A stretch of DNA of 64,000 bases from Domibacillus sp. PGB-M46 (GCF_022668875.1 NZ_JAKGCR010000006.1:205808-269807); one strand, 5' to 3'; positions 27,283-36,411 are shown, counted from the stretch's first letter. A program made the numbers and translations. Notes: generated from the letters alone by a model not told the origin.

Positions 27283-28011
27283 ATGTGGCAGGCATTAATG
27301 TGGGGCGGTGTATCCGGCTCAGCCGTATTGCTCGGTGCATTGGCCGCGTTGTTTGTGCCTATTCAAAAACGGCTGATCGGCTGCATTATGGCTTTTGGTA
27401 CAGGTGTGCTGATTGGGGCAGCCACTTATGAGCTGCTCGGTGAATCTGTTGAAGAAGGCGGCTTTCTGGCGACCGGAGCCGGCTTTCTGGCTGGAGCGCT
27501 TGTTTTTACGATCTTAGACATTTATATTTCACGAAAAGGGGCCGCTAAACGGAAACGCTCGCATGAGCAGGATTCGGGCGGCGGGTCGGGGCTTGCGATT
27601 TTCATTGGAACGGTTATGGATGCCATACCGGAATCCATTATGATCGGTGCGAGCCTTTTAGCGGGAAAAGGGGTCAGCTTTTTACTTGTCATTGCCATTT
27701 TTATCAGCAACGTGCCGGAAGGTCTTTCAAGTACAACGGGTCTTTTAAAAGGCGGCTATTCAAAGAAAAAAATATTTCTTTTATGGCTGACTGTTCTGGT
27801 CATTTCCGCTCTTTGCGCATGGGGCGGCTATTTTTTCCTGGAAGATGCAAGCCCGGCCATTATGGCAGCCATCGCGGCTTTTGCGGGCGGCGGGATTATT
27901 GCAATGGTCGGGTCGACCATGATGCCTGAAGCATTTGAAGAGGGCGGCCCGGTCGTCGGCTTTATGGCAGCACTCGGGCTGTTTGTATCCCTGCTGCTGA
28001 ATGAGCTGTAA
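27283..28011 (+). CDS. ZIP-family metal transporter
   Basis: A 242-residue membrane protein with about seven or eight hydrophobic segments. It has the conserved segments MDAIPESIMIG (helix IV-like, metal-binding) and NVPEGLSS (helix V-like, metal-binding) of ZIP transporters, which import divalent cations such as zinc. ATG 27283 sits seven bases after AAGGGGG; the TTG at 27277 is too close to that site. It has its own leader. Confidence 0.88.
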   Translation: MWQALMWGGVSGSAVLLGALAALFVPIQKRLIGCIMAFGTGVLIGAATYELLGESVEEGGFLATGAGFLAGALVFTILDIYISRKGAAKRKRSHEQDSGGGSGLAIFIGTVMDAIPESIMIGASLLAGKGVSFLLVIAIFISNVPEGLSSTTGLLKGGYSKKKIFLLWLTVLVISALCAWGGYFFLEDASPAIMAAIAAFAGGGIIAMVGSTMMPEAFEEGGPVVGFMAALGLFVSLLLNEL

Positions 28012-28088
28012 AAGAGGGGCCTCCCTCTTTTTTTCTTGTCTTCAATTTATGGAAAACTGCTACACTGTTAATAAGAGGTGGACGCTTT

Positions 28089-28637
28089 ATGATAGAGGCA
28101 GAACAATGGATCGAAAGAACGATCGAGCAGGCGGGATGGCTGGGACCGGTTTTATTTGTTTTTTTACATCTGATCCGCCCCTTTTTATTTCTGCCGGTCG
28201 TGATTGTTTGTATGGCAGGAGGATATGCATTCGGGTTTGTCTGGGGATCTTTATATTCTATTATTGGCCTGTCACTGATGAGTGCCGTTTTTTATAAACT
28301 GATTGACCACTTTCCGCGTGTGCGCGAACGAATGTTAAAAGTAAAACGGAAAGTGGCCGGGGAGCGGAAAATGACGATCGGGCAGGTTATGCTGCTGCGG
28401 GTGATGCCGTTTGTTCATTTTCACCTGCTGTCCGTTTATTTAATGGATATGACCAAATCGTACCGCGAATACATGCACTATTCTTTGCTTGGCGTAATTA
28501 CACCGGCTCTTTTATATACCGCTTTTGGCGATGTGATTGAAAAAATGCCCTGGTATGAATCGCTTACGTTTTTAACGGTGCTGCTTTTGCTTTATGCCCT
28601 GCTTGAAAAAAGGAAAAAGCGCAGGCAGCAGGATTAA
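28089..28637 (+). CDS. VTT-domain (DedA/TVP38-like) membrane protein
   Basis: The 182-residue protein has four to five hydrophobic segments with AGGYAFGFVWGSLYSIIGLSLMSAVFYKL and LRVMPFVHFHLLSVYLMDMTK, the arrangement of SNARE-associated/VTT proteins. Such proteins act in lipid scrambling or membrane homeostasis. The start has AGAGGTGG seven bases upstream. It follows the ZIP gene by 77 bases with no clear terminator, so the two may be co-transcribed. Confidence 0.75.
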   Translation: MIEAEQWIERTIEQAGWLGPVLFVFLHLIRPFLFLPVVIVCMAGGYAFGFVWGSLYSIIGLSLMSAVFYKLIDHFPRVRERMLKVKRKVAGERKMTIGQVMLLRVMPFVHFHLLSVYLMDMTKSYREYMHYSLLGVITPALLYTAFGDVIEKMPWYESLTFLTVLLLLYALLEKRKKRRQQD

Positions 28638-28726
28638 GATAAGATGTCTTAACATATTTAATTTTTTTCTGAATTCATTATGTGCAAAATTCAACAAAAA
28701 ATAAAAACGGGCGGCTTCCAGGCAAT

Positions 28727-28751
28727 GTTTATTCTTTGTGAGCGGGGGAAT
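28727..28751 (+). promoter_or_regulatory. Candidate sigma-B promoter of the SDR gene
   Basis: GTTTAT (28727-28732), 13 bases, GGGAAT (28746-28751): each half matches the sigma-B consensus GTTTAA / GGGTAT in five of six positions. The start codon is 37 bases downstream. Confidence 0.65.
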
Positions 28752-28788
28752 ACTTTTTCTGTAAAATAAAACGGATGGAGTGGATACC

Positions 28789-29664
28789 ATGACGCAAGAT
28801 AAATTTGAAAAAATGGATGAACAAACACCTCCGCAAACACAAAGTGAGCAGCCGGGTATCGAATCAGAGATGACGCCTGAGCCGCTGTATGATGACCCGA
28901 ATTATAAAGGATCTGGAAAGCTCGCCGGAAAAGTCGCCTTGATCACAGGCGGCGATTCTGGAATCGGCCGCGCGGTAGCGGTTGCTTTTGCAAAAGAAGG
29001 AGCCAATGTCGCGATTGCCTACTTAAATGAAGAAAGCGACGCGAAAAAAACGGTCGACATCGTTGAATCGTATGGCGTAAAGGCGATGCACAAAGCAACA
29101 GACGTCAGCAAGGTGGAAAACTGCAGGCAGCTTGTGGAAGAGGTTGTGTCGGAGTTTGGCGGCTTAAACATTCTCGTAAACAATGCAGCCAAGCAATTTC
29201 CAACAAAGAACTTTTTAGAGATTTCGCCAGAGCAGCTGCAGGAAACGTTCCAGACGAACATTTTCTCGATGTTTTACATGTCACAGGCAGCCCTTCCGCA
29301 TCTAACAGAAGGAGATGCCATCATTAATACATCGTCTGTAACGGCGTACCGGGGCTCACCAGAGCTGATTGACTATTCCTCAACTAAAGGAGCGATCACA
29401 ACGTTTACCCGGTCGCTGTCAGCGAATTTGGTGGAAAAAGGAATCCGTGTAAACTCCGTTGCGCCAGGTCCAATTTGGACGCCGCTGATCCCGGCTACAT
29501 TCGACGAAAAGAAAGTAGGAAAGCACGGAGACAGCACGCCGATGAAGCGCATGGGACAGCCATCGGAGAATGCACCGGCTTACGTATACCTTGCTTCAAA
29601 TGATTCCACATACGTCACAGGACAAACGATTCACGTCAATGGTGGCGACTATATTAGTTCTTAA
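28789..29664 (+). CDS. Short-chain dehydrogenase, general-stress type (YdaD/GSP39-like)
   Basis: A 291-residue SDR with a charged N-terminal extension (EKMDEQTPPQTQSEQPG) typical of the YdaD/YhdF group. It has a Rossmann motif TGGDSGIGRA, the NNAA motif, a catalytic Ser (NTSSVTAYRG) and YSSTKGA (Tyr and Lys). It reduces or oxidises a carbonyl substrate with NAD(P)H in the cytoplasm. B. subtilis homologues belong to the sigma-B regulon, in line with the promoter seen upstream. ATG 28789 has GGAG eight bases upstream. Confidence 0.9.
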   Translation: MTQDKFEKMDEQTPPQTQSEQPGIESEMTPEPLYDDPNYKGSGKLAGKVALITGGDSGIGRAVAVAFAKEGANVAIAYLNEESDAKKTVDIVESYGVKAMHKATDVSKVENCRQLVEEVVSEFGGLNILVNNAAKQFPTKNFLEISPEQLQETFQTNIFSMFYMSQAALPHLTEGDAIINTSSVTAYRGSPELIDYSSTKGAITTFTRSLSANLVEKGIRVNSVAPGPIWTPLIPATFDEKKVGKHGDSTPMKRMGQPSENAPAYVYLASNDSTYVTGQTIHVNGGDYISS

Positions 29665-29667
29665 ATC

Positions 29668-29698
29668 ATAAAACCCCTGCTTTTAGCAGGGGTTTTTG
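29668..29698 (+). terminator. Terminator after the SDR gene
   Basis: Stem AAAACCCCTGC with GCAGGGGTTTT around TTTTA, then T-run. Confidence 0.9.
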
Positions 29699-29721
29699 TG
29701 TGAGGAAAGTTCACATTTCTA

Positions 29722-29750
29722 TTGTGATTTTAGGTGAAAGCCTTTATTCT
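29722..29750 (+). promoter_or_regulatory. Candidate sigma-A promoter of the AgcS gene
   Basis: TTGTGA (29722-29727), 17 bases, TATTCT (29745-29750). Confidence 0.5.
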
Positions 29751-29793
29751 AAAAAAGTAATCTATTTTAAATATAGAAATGGAGAGATGATAT

Positions 29794-31278
29794 TTGGAAG
29801 CATTCGTGACCTCGTTAAATGGTATTTTGTGGAGCAACCCGGTGATCTATGGACTTCTAGCTGTCGGTTTAATTTTTTCAATTTTAACAAGATTCTTGCA
29901 AGTTCGTCATTTCAAGGAAATGATTACTTTAATGTTTAGCGGAAAAAGCTCTGATGCGGGGGTTTCGTCTTTTCAAGCGATGTCTATCGCGCTGAGCGGC
30001 CGTGTCGGAACGGGAAACATTGCCGGAGTGGCATCCGCAATTTTCTACGGCGGTCCGGGTGCGGTTTTTTGGATGTGGGCTATTGCCTTTATCGGCGCGG
30101 CAAGCGCATTCGTAGAGTCTACACTGGCTCAAATTTACAAAACAAAACAGGATGGGCAGTATCGCGGGGGTCCCGCTTATTACATTGAAAAAGGCATGGG
30201 TGTAAAATGGTTCGCTGTGTTATTTGCCATTGCGGCCTTGATCGCCATGGCGATTTTAATGCCGGGTGTTCAATCCAACGCGATTGCCGGCGGTATGAAA
30301 AATGCTTTTAATATGAGTCCAACGGTTACAGGTCTTATTATTGTTCTTCTTCTTGCTTTTATTATTTTCGGCGGCGTGAAGCGCATTGCGAACGCTGCGC
30401 AAATCATCGTGCCGTTTATGGCTCTTGGCTATATTTTATTAGCTCTTATTATTGTAGCTATGAACATTACGGAGCTGCCAGCGGTTCTTTCTCTTATTTT
30501 CCGAAGTGCGTTTGGCATGGATCAAGTATTTGGCGGATTGCTCGGAATGGCGATTTCCTGGGGAGTAAAACGCGGCGTTTATTCAAATGAAGCAGGGCAG
30601 GGTACCGGGGCTCATCCGGCAGCAGCAGCAGAAGTATCCCATCCAGCCAAACAGGGGCTTGTGCAGGCATTTTCTGTTTATGTTGATACGCTTTTAGTTT
30701 GTTCTGCAACAGCGTTTATGATTCTCATGACAGGCATGTATAACACGCAGGCAGAAGATGGTTCGTTTTTAGCTCAAAACCTGCCGGCCCAGGAAATCGG
30801 ACCTGGATTTACACAGGCAGCCATTGACACCGTGTTTCCTGGATTTGGATCTGGATTTATAGCAGTGGCCCTATTCTTTTTCGCTTTTACGACGATTATG
30901 GCGTATTATTACATTGCCGAAACCAATATTTTTTACTTGATGCGCGGCCGGACAAGCATGACGGCGATCAACAGTTTACGTATCCTTTTACTTCTTACAA
31001 CATTCTACGGCGCCACGAATGAATCAACGCTTGCCTGGGCATTTGGCGATGCGGGACTTGGCATCATGGTATGGCTGAATGTGATCGCCATCGTGATCCT
31101 GGCTAAACCGGCGCTTCTTGCATTAAAAGATTACGAAGCCCAGAAAAAGCAGGGCAAGGACCCGGTATTTGATCCAAGACCACTTGGCATTAAAAACGCA
31201 GATTTCTGGGAAAATGAATATAACCAGAATGACGGAGACTTGAATACACCACCTGTTCAAAAAACAAGCGGCCCCTAA
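29794..31278 (+). CDS. Sodium:alanine/glycine symporter, AgcS family
   Basis: A 494-residue polytopic membrane protein with the family signatures FQAMSIALSGRVGTGNIAGVASAI and SWGVKRGVYSNEAGQGTGAHPAAAAEVSHPAKQGLVQ. It imports alanine or glycine with sodium. Translation starts at TTG 29794 with GGAGAG seven bases upstream. It has its own promoter and terminator. Which amino acid it carries cannot be told from the sequence. Confidence 0.93.
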   Translation: MEAFVTSLNGILWSNPVIYGLLAVGLIFSILTRFLQVRHFKEMITLMFSGKSSDAGVSSFQAMSIALSGRVGTGNIAGVASAIFYGGPGAVFWMWAIAFIGAASAFVESTLAQIYKTKQDGQYRGGPAYYIEKGMGVKWFAVLFAIAALIAMAILMPGVQSNAIAGGMKNAFNMSPTVTGLIIVLLLAFIIFGGVKRIANAAQIIVPFMALGYILLALIIVAMNITELPAVLSLIFRSAFGMDQVFGGLLGMAISWGVKRGVYSNEAGQGTGAHPAAAAEVSHPAKQGLVQAFSVYVDTLLVCSATAFMILMTGMYNTQAEDGSFLAQNLPAQEIGPGFTQAAIDTVFPGFGSGFIAVALFFFAFTTIMAYYYIAETNIFYLMRGRTSMTAINSLRILLLLTTFYGATNESTLAWAFGDAGLGIMVWLNVIAIVILAKPALLALKDYEAQKKQGKDPVFDPRPLGIKNADFWENEYNQNDGDLNTPPVQKTSGP

Positions 31279-31293
31279 AAGGGCTGCTTTTTT
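31267..31293 (+). terminator. Terminator overlapping the end of the AgcS gene
   Basis: An 8-bp stem (31267-31274 with 31281-31288) including the last codons, then T-run. Confidence 0.85.
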
Positions 31294-31353
31294 GTGTGTG
31301 GATGGAAGAAATGATGCACGTGGAAGCGGTGCAATAAAAGTTTGATTCCCTCT

Positions 31354-31379
31354 GTTTAAATATATTTCCGTTTGGGGAG
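31354..31379 (+). promoter_or_regulatory. Possible sigma-B or sigma-A promoter before the MFS gene
   Basis: GTTTAA (31354-31359, perfect sigma-B -35), 14 bases, GGGGAG (four of six). A sigma-A alternative, TTTCCG-N17-TAAAAT, overlaps it downstream. Neither is decisive. Confidence 0.35.
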
Positions 31380-31424
31380 CAATTTGCTAAAATGAGCAAG
31401 GGTGAACAAAAGGAGGTTTTTTAC

Positions 31425-32618
31425 ATGACTGGTGATCAGCGGAAAAAGTTAGTCATTTTGATGATTAATATGTTTATCGCTATTGGCAGCTTCGGTATCA
31501 TTATTCCTATTTTGCCTGCGTATTTGGACTCCATTAACGAAGGAGGAATGGCTGCCGGGCTAATGATTGCGATTTTTGCGGGTGCGCAGCTTATTTTTTC
31601 ACCGATTGCCGGTAAGTGGGCGGATGATTACGGCCGACGGAGGATGATTATATATGGTTTGTTCGGACTTGCGCTTTCCATGTTTGTGTTTTATTTCTTT
31701 AATTCAATTTGGATGCTGTACGCCTCGCGTGTGATCGGCGGAATCGGTGCAGCCCTATTGGTGCCGGCTATCTTCGCGTATGTGGCGGATATTACGTCGT
31801 TTGACCAGCGGGCGAAAGGCAACAGCTTGATTTCAGCCGCCATGTCATTCGGGATCGTGGTCGGCCCTGGTATCGGCGGCTTTCTCGCGGATTTCGGCTT
31901 AAAAGCCCCGTTTTTGATTTCTGCGGTTGTCGCTTTGTTTGCGGTTTTGTTCTCCGTTGTGCTCCTAAAAGAACCGGAGCGGCCGGAACAGCCGGCCGCA
32001 GCACACCATCCGGCTGAGGAGCCGATGATGAAAAAGCTGGCCCGCTCGGTGACCATGCCATATTTCATTCCGCTTGTGATCACGCTCGTGATGAGTTTTG
32101 GCTTAATGGCGTATGAGTCAGTGCTTGGCTTGTTTGTCGACGATGAATTTGGCGCTACACCGCAGGATATTGCCCTTATGGTGACGTCTACCGGCATTGT
32201 CAGCGTACTTGTTCAGCTGTTTGTGGTCGACCGTATTGTAAGCAGGTATGGAGAAGGAAAAGTGTTGAATCTGTTTTTGGCCGTTGCCGCTCTTGGCTTT
32301 TTCATTTCCTTGTTTGCGGGAAATTACTGGCTGTTTTTCGGCATTTCGCTTCTTATATTTTGTGCCACATCGATTTTGCGCCCGGTGCTCAATACGCTTA
32401 TTTCCAAAATGGCAGGCTCGGAGCAGGGGTTTGCGATGGGGATGAACAACATGTATATGTCGATTGGAAATGTGCTCGGCCCAACCTGCGCTGGACTTTT
32501 ATATGATGTGAATATCTTCTTCCCGTTTATGCTCGGTTTGGTGCTGCTTGGACTGGCGCTCATGATTACAATCATCTGGCAAAAGCGGTCTGTGAAACAA
32601 AATGTGCTGTCTTCTTAA
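31425..32618 (+). CDS. MFS multidrug/drug:proton antiporter-like transporter
   Basis: A 397-residue, 12-helix MFS protein with motif A GKWADDYGRRRMII and the drug-antiporter motif C-like GPGIGGFLADFG, close to the NorA/Blt/Bmr type. It probably exports small hydrophobic compounds. The frame is open upstream to 31392, but ATG 31425 has AAAGGAGG eight bases upstream. A terminator overlaps its stop codon. Confidence 0.85.
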   Translation: MTGDQRKKLVILMINMFIAIGSFGIIIPILPAYLDSINEGGMAAGLMIAIFAGAQLIFSPIAGKWADDYGRRRMIIYGLFGLALSMFVFYFFNSIWMLYASRVIGGIGAALLVPAIFAYVADITSFDQRAKGNSLISAAMSFGIVVGPGIGGFLADFGLKAPFLISAVVALFAVLFSVVLLKEPERPEQPAAAHHPAEEPMMKKLARSVTMPYFIPLVITLVMSFGLMAYESVLGLFVDDEFGATPQDIALMVTSTGIVSVLVQLFVVDRIVSRYGEGKVLNLFLAVAALGFFISLFAGNYWLFFGISLLIFCATSILRPVLNTLISKMAGSEQGFAMGMNNMYMSIGNVLGPTCAGLLYDVNIFFPFMLGLVLLGLALMITIIWQKRSVKQNVLSS

Positions 32619-32640
32619 TAAGAAGGCAGCTTTTTTTGTC
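32605..32640 (+). terminator. Terminator overlapping the MFS stop codon
   Basis: Stem GCTGTCTTCTT with AAGAAGGCAGC (one G-T pair) enclosing the TAA, then seven T. Confidence 0.85.
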
Positions 32641-32663
32641 GGAAAAAGGCGATGAAACATGGA

Positions 32664-32692
32664 TTGACAATCCATCATTCCTGTTGTAAAAT
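32664..32692 (+). promoter_or_regulatory. Sigma-A promoter P1 of the Rrf2 gene
   Basis: Consensus TTGACA (32664-32669), exactly 17 bases, TAAAAT (32687-32692). Confidence 0.8.
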
Positions 32693-32700
32693 CACTTCCA

Positions 32701-32735
32701 TTGACTTTTGGAACTGTAACAAATAAAATTACAGT
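32701..32735 (+). promoter_or_regulatory. Promoter P2 with overlapping palindromic operator
   Basis: A second promoter reads TTGACT (32701-32706), 17 bases, TAAAAT (32724-32729). A palindrome ACTGTAA-N9-TTACAGT (32713-32735) spans its spacer and -10, as expected for a repressor that blocks its own promoter. The neighbouring Rrf2 protein is the obvious binder. Confidence 0.65.
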
Positions 32736-32761
32736 ATGTTTTCAGAAAGGGGAACGCACGG

Positions 32762-33181
32762 TTGGATAGCAATTTTACCATCGCCGTTCACAGTCTCGTG
32801 TATCTGGCTTATCTGCCGGGGCATATGGCTTCAAGCGAGGCGATCGCTCATAATGTAGCGACCAATCCTGTCCGCATCCGCAAAGTGATGAGTGCGCTGC
32901 GCAACGAAGGACTTGTGAAAACAAAAGAAGGTGTCCGGGGAGGATACATGCTCGGCGAAGATCCAGGGAAGATTACATTAGGGCACATATATGAGGCAAT
33001 TGCGCGCGGGGCCCTGCAGCCAGACTGGCAAACAGGCGATCCAAAATGCGGATGTCCGATTTCCTCTAACACGCAAAGTGTAATGGACCTTATTTTCAAA
33101 GAAGCGGAAGATTCATACGCATCCTTTCTGAACCAATTTACGGTTGCGTCTGTTTTGCTTCAAATCAAAGCAGATAAATGA
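32762..33181 (+). CDS. Rrf2-family transcriptional regulator (YwnA-like)
   Basis: A 139-residue protein with an N-terminal winged helix (FTIAVHSLVYLAYL ... NPVRIRKVMSALRNEGLVKTKEGVRGGYML) typical of Rrf2. Cysteines occur as CGC (in PKCGCPI), not as the spaced triplet of Fe-S Rrf2 proteins, so the signal is more likely redox or a small ligand, as proposed for YwnA. It starts at TTG 32762 with AAAGGGG upstream. Two sigma-A promoters and a palindrome precede it, suggesting autorepression. The IDEAL-domain gene follows closely. Confidence 0.88.
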   Translation: MDSNFTIAVHSLVYLAYLPGHMASSEAIAHNVATNPVRIRKVMSALRNEGLVKTKEGVRGGYMLGEDPGKITLGHIYEAIARGALQPDWQTGDPKCGCPISSNTQSVMDLIFKEAEDSYASFLNQFTVASVLLQIKADK

Positions 33182-33206
33182 CCGGTTGAAACAGGGAAGT
33201 GGAAAA

Positions 33207-33524
33207 ATGGGGAACAAAGTACAATTTCATGTCGGTGACTGGGTACAAGGCGAAACGTGGGATAAACAGAGAATCTACGGATATGTCATAAAAATAGAAA
33301 ACCCGGAAGACATTACAAAAGTGTATATTGTTGAATCTGTTAACAAAGAATTAGAAGGACGAATGATTCGTGTTCTGTCCAAGTCTCTTCAGCTCGTGCC
33401 GGAACAGGAACCAGCGGAAGCAGCGCTTGAACAGCTGATTGATATAGCACTTTTAACAAAGGATGAAGAATGGTTTGGGCAGCTGCTGAAACAGCTGCAG
33501 GAACTGCGAACGCAATATTCATAA
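33207..33524 (+). CDS. IDEAL-domain small protein
   Basis: ATG 33207 follows an AGGGAAGTGG site and encodes 105 residues. The N-terminal half is a small beta-rich SH3/Tudor-like fold (FHVGDWVQGETWDKQRIYGYVIKIE), and the C-terminus carries an IDEAL motif (LIDIALLTKDEEWFGQLLKQL). IDEAL proteins are small Firmicute proteins of adaptor-like character; the function here is unknown. It lies 25 bases after the Rrf2 gene and is probably co-transcribed with it. Confidence 0.75.
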   Translation: MGNKVQFHVGDWVQGETWDKQRIYGYVIKIENPEDITKVYIVESVNKELEGRMIRVLSKSLQLVPEQEPAEAALEQLIDIALLTKDEEWFGQLLKQLQELRTQYS

Positions 33525-33531
33525 CAGAAAC

Positions 33532-33562
33532 AGCTCTCTGCTTTAGCGGAGAGCTAATTTTA
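33532..33562 (+). terminator. Hairpin after the IDEAL gene
   Basis: A 10-position stem (33532-33541 with 33546-33555, one G-T pair) with a weak T-tail. Confidence 0.55.
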
Positions 33563-33579
33563 TCAAAGGAGCTTTTAAA

Positions 33580-34683
33580 ATGAAATCAAAATATGCATCT
33601 TTATTCGAAACCATGACATTGCGCAGCGGTCTTCACTTGAAAAATAAGATCGTGATGGCTCCAATGACGAACTTTTCATCGAACGAGGACGGCACTGTTA
33701 CGGATGCGGAAATTGCTTATTACGCGCGCCGCTCAAAAGGAGTGTCAGCCGTTATTACAGCTTGTACATATGTAACACCAAACGGAAAAGGATTCGAGGG
33801 AGAGTTTGCTGCTGACCGGGATGAAATGATTCCAAGCCTTGCGCGTCTTGCCTCTGCGATCAAAGACGAAGGCGCTAAAGCCATTTTACAAATTTTCCAC
33901 GGAGGCCGCCAGGTGCCGCCTCATTTAGTGGATGGAGACGTAGTCAGCGCCAGCAGCGTACCGGCTGAAGCAGAAGGAAGCCCTGTGCCGCGCGAATTAT
34001 CTGCCGCGGAAGTAGAAGAAATCATTGCTGCTTTCGGGGAAACAACCCGCCGGGCAGTGGAAGCCGGCTTTGACGGCGTAGAAATTCACGGCGCAAACGG
34101 CTACTTGATTCAGCAGTTTTTCTCTCCTCACTCAAACCGCCGGGAAGACCGGTGGGGAGAACGCCTCGCGTTTCCGCTTGCCGTTGTAGATGCGGTGAAG
34201 CAAGCCGCTGCAAAAGCAGACCGCCCGTTTGCGGTCGGCTACCGCTTTTCACCGGAAGAGCCGGAAACACCGGGGATCACAATGGCAGATACGCTTGAAC
34301 TGATTGATGCTTTAAAAGAAAAAGAACTCGATTATCTGCACGTATCCCTAATGGAATTTTGGTCCGAGCCGAGACGGGGCGTCGATGATACGCGCACACG
34401 TCTTGAAATCATTAAGGAGCGTGCTGGGGATGCCGTGCCGGTTATCGGTGTCGGTTCGGTTTACACAGCAGATGATGCAGTGAAAGCACTCGGAACGGGT
34501 GTGGATTTAATTGCGATCGGCCGCGGGCTTATTATTGAGCCGGACTGGGTACAAAAAGTAGAGAGCGGACAGGAAGAATCCATTGCCGTGAAGCTCGATA
34601 AAGAAGCGCAGGAACAGCTTGTGGTGCCAGATCCGCTCTGGAAGGCGATTATTCATACACCAGGCTGGTTCCCGGGCGTTTAA
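33580..34683 (+). CDS. Old-yellow-enzyme family NADH:flavin oxidoreductase
   Basis: A 367-residue FMN-binding TIM-barrel protein with KNKIVMAPMTNFSS at the N-terminus, GFDGVEIHGANGYLIQQFFSPHSNRR (substrate/FMN site) and VDLIAIGRGLIIEPDW near the end. Such enzymes reduce activated C=C bonds of enones and nitro compounds with NAD(P)H. The start has AAAGGAG upstream. The tautomerase gene follows after 19 bases, so the two likely form an operon. Confidence 0.9.
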   Translation: MKSKYASLFETMTLRSGLHLKNKIVMAPMTNFSSNEDGTVTDAEIAYYARRSKGVSAVITACTYVTPNGKGFEGEFAADRDEMIPSLARLASAIKDEGAKAILQIFHGGRQVPPHLVDGDVVSASSVPAEAEGSPVPRELSAAEVEEIIAAFGETTRRAVEAGFDGVEIHGANGYLIQQFFSPHSNRREDRWGERLAFPLAVVDAVKQAAAKADRPFAVGYRFSPEEPETPGITMADTLELIDALKEKELDYLHVSLMEFWSEPRRGVDDTRTRLEIIKERAGDAVPVIGVGSVYTADDAVKALGTGVDLIAIGRGLIIEPDWVQKVESGQEESIAVKLDKEAQEQLVVPDPLWKAIIHTPGWFPGV

Positions 34684-34702
34684 GAGAAAGGGTGACCTTT
34701 AC

Positions 34703-34897
34703 ATGCCGTTTATTACCGTAAAAGTGTTAGAAGGAAAAACACCTGAACAAAAACGTGATCTTGTCCAGCGGATGACTGCAGCTGTCAAAGAATCATTCGA
34801 TGTAGACGCGGATAAAGTATTCATCTTTTTTGAAGACTTAAAGCCGGAGGATTACGGCAAGCAAGGCGAATTGCAATCGTTTAAAGAGGAAAAATAA
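34703..34897 (+). CDS. 4-oxalocrotonate tautomerase family protein
   Basis: A 64-residue protein beginning [20 protein letters not shown]; Pro2, exposed after removal of Met, is the catalytic base of the family. The length is the classic 62-65 residues. ATG 34703 is preceded by AAAGGGTG. It sits directly after the ene-reductase gene, suggesting shared work on unsaturated keto compounds. Confidence 0.9.
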   Translation: MPFITVKVLEGKTPEQKRDLVQRMTAAVKESFDVDADKVFIFFEDLKPEDYGKQGELQSFKEEK

Positions 34898-34902
34898 TCG
34901 GG

Positions 34903-34930
34903 CAGCCCGGAGTGATCCGGGCTGTTTTTC
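34903..34930 (+). terminator. Terminator after the tautomerase gene
   Basis: A perfect 9-bp stem (34903-34911 with 34916-34924), loop GTGA, then T-run. Confidence 0.9.
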
Positions 34931-34971
34931 TGCATAATAAGCAGAATACCAAACAAAAAAGAGGAGTCATT

Positions 34972-36411
34972 ATGACCGAAACATTTCAATCATTTTCATT
35001 AAACAAAGATATTATGCGGGCACTTGATACACTTGGCTATCACGATCCCACCCCGGTTCAGGCCGCTGTAATCCCGGAAGCTCTTAAAGGAGCGGACTTG
35101 ATTGTCAAGTCACAGACCGGAAGCGGCAAAACGGCTTCTTTTGCGATTCCGCTCGTTCAGCTGACCGAATGGGAGGAAAACAAGCCGCAGGCGCTTGTGC
35201 TGACACCGACACGGGAGCTGGCTGTTCAGGTGAAAGAAGACATTACCAATATCGGCCGGTTTAAACGGACAAAAGCAGCTGCGGTGTACGGGAAATCTCC
35301 ATTTGCCCGTCAGAAGCTGGAGCTTAAGCAGAAAACGCATATTGTGGTTGGAACACCGGGCCGTGTGCTCGACCATATGGAAAAAGGGACGCTCGATACC
35401 GGCAGCATCCGTTTTCTCGTCATTGATGAGGCGGATGAAATGCTCAATATGGGCTTTATCGAGCAAGTTTCATCGATTATTGAGCGCCTTCCGGCGGAGC
35501 GCGTCACGATGCTGTTTTCCGCTACATTTCCGGAAGACATTGTCCGCCTGGCAGACACCTATATGAAAGCGCCCAAGCGGATTGAAATGGCGCAGGAAAC
35601 CGCTGCCCCGTCGATTACCCATGAGCTTATTCAGGTGGCGGAAGAAGAAAAAACGCGCGTGCTGCAAAACGTGCTGACTGTGGAAAATCCGGACAGCGCC
35701 ATTCTTTTTTGCCGGACACAGGAGCGGGTGGAAGCGCTGTTTGACGCGCTTGATGCCGCTGGAATATCTTCAGGGATGCTGCACGGAGGGATGGCGCAGG
35801 AAGACCGGTTTATCGTGATGAATAAATTTAAACGGGCGGATTTCCGCTACTTGTGCGCGACAGATGTTGCCGCCAGGGGCATTGATGTCGAACATATTCC
35901 GCTTGTGATCCATTTTGACGTGCCGATGGAGAAGGAAGCGTATGTGCACCGTACCGGCCGTACCGGCCGCGCCGGACATACCGGGAAAGCCATTGCGCTC
36001 ATGGCGCCATTTGAAGAAAAATTCATTGAACCGATTGAAGAATTAATTGGGTTTTCTTTGAAGCGGGTGGATCAGCCGTCCCAGGAAGCAGTAAGGGAAG
36101 CAAAGCCTTCCTTCACAGCCAAAATGGCCCAGCGCCCTGAACGGAAAAGGGATAAGGGAGAGCGTTTAAACAAAGACATTATGAAGCTGTACTTTAACGG
36201 CGGCAAAAAGAAAAAGCTGCGGGCGGTTGACTTTGTCGGCACCATTTCAAATCTCCCGGGTATCGAAGCGGCTGATATCGGCATTATTACGATTCAGGAC
36301 AACGTTACGTATGTGGAGATTTTAAATGGAAAAGGGCCGGATGTGCTGCGGGCGATGAAAACAACGACCGTTAAAGGAAAGCAGCTGAAAGTGCAAAAAG
36401 CAAGAAGCTGA
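34972..36411 (+). CDS. dbpA: ATP-dependent RNA helicase DbpA
   Basis: A 479-residue DEAD-box helicase, the length of B. subtilis DbpA/YxiN. Motifs: SQTGSGKT (I), PTRELA (Ia), DEAD in VIDEADEML (II), SAT (III), ARGIDV (V) and [10 protein letters not shown] (VI). The C-terminal domain (about 405-479, [21 protein letters not shown]) is the DbpA RRM that binds hairpin 92 of 23S rRNA, so it acts in large-subunit assembly. ATG 34972 follows AGAGGAG; the frame is open further upstream but without a start signal. Confidence 0.93.
   Translation: MTETFQSFSLNKDIMRALDTLGYHDPTPVQAAVIPEALKGADLIVKSQTGSGKTASFAIPLVQLTEWEENKPQALVLTPTRELAVQVKEDITNIGRFKRTKAAAVYGKSPFARQKLELKQKTHIVVGTPGRVLDHMEKGTLDTGSIRFLVIDEADEMLNMGFIEQVSSIIERLPAERVTMLFSATFPEDIVRLADTYMKAPKRIEMAQETAAPSITHELIQVAEEEKTRVLQNVLTVENPDSAILFCRTQERVEALFDALDAAGISSGMLHGGMAQEDRFIVMNKFKRADFRYLCATDVAARGIDVEHIPLVIHFDVPMEKEAYVHRTGRTGRAGHTGKAIALMAPFEEKFIEPIEELIGFSLKRVDQPSQEAVREAKPSFTAKMAQRPERKRDKGERLNKDIMKLYFNGGKKKKLRAVDFVGTISNLPGIEAADIGIITIQDNVTYVEILNGKGPDVLRAMKTTTVKGKQLKVQKARS

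Noticed and set aside
28001..28297. Frame overlapping the ZIP and VTT genes
   Set aside because: It lies in another frame of the VTT gene, which has the ribosome-binding site and the membrane-protein pattern.
33144..33206. N-terminal extension of the IDEAL-domain protein
   Set aside because: It overlaps the Rrf2 coding end and lacks a start signal; ATG 33207 has one.
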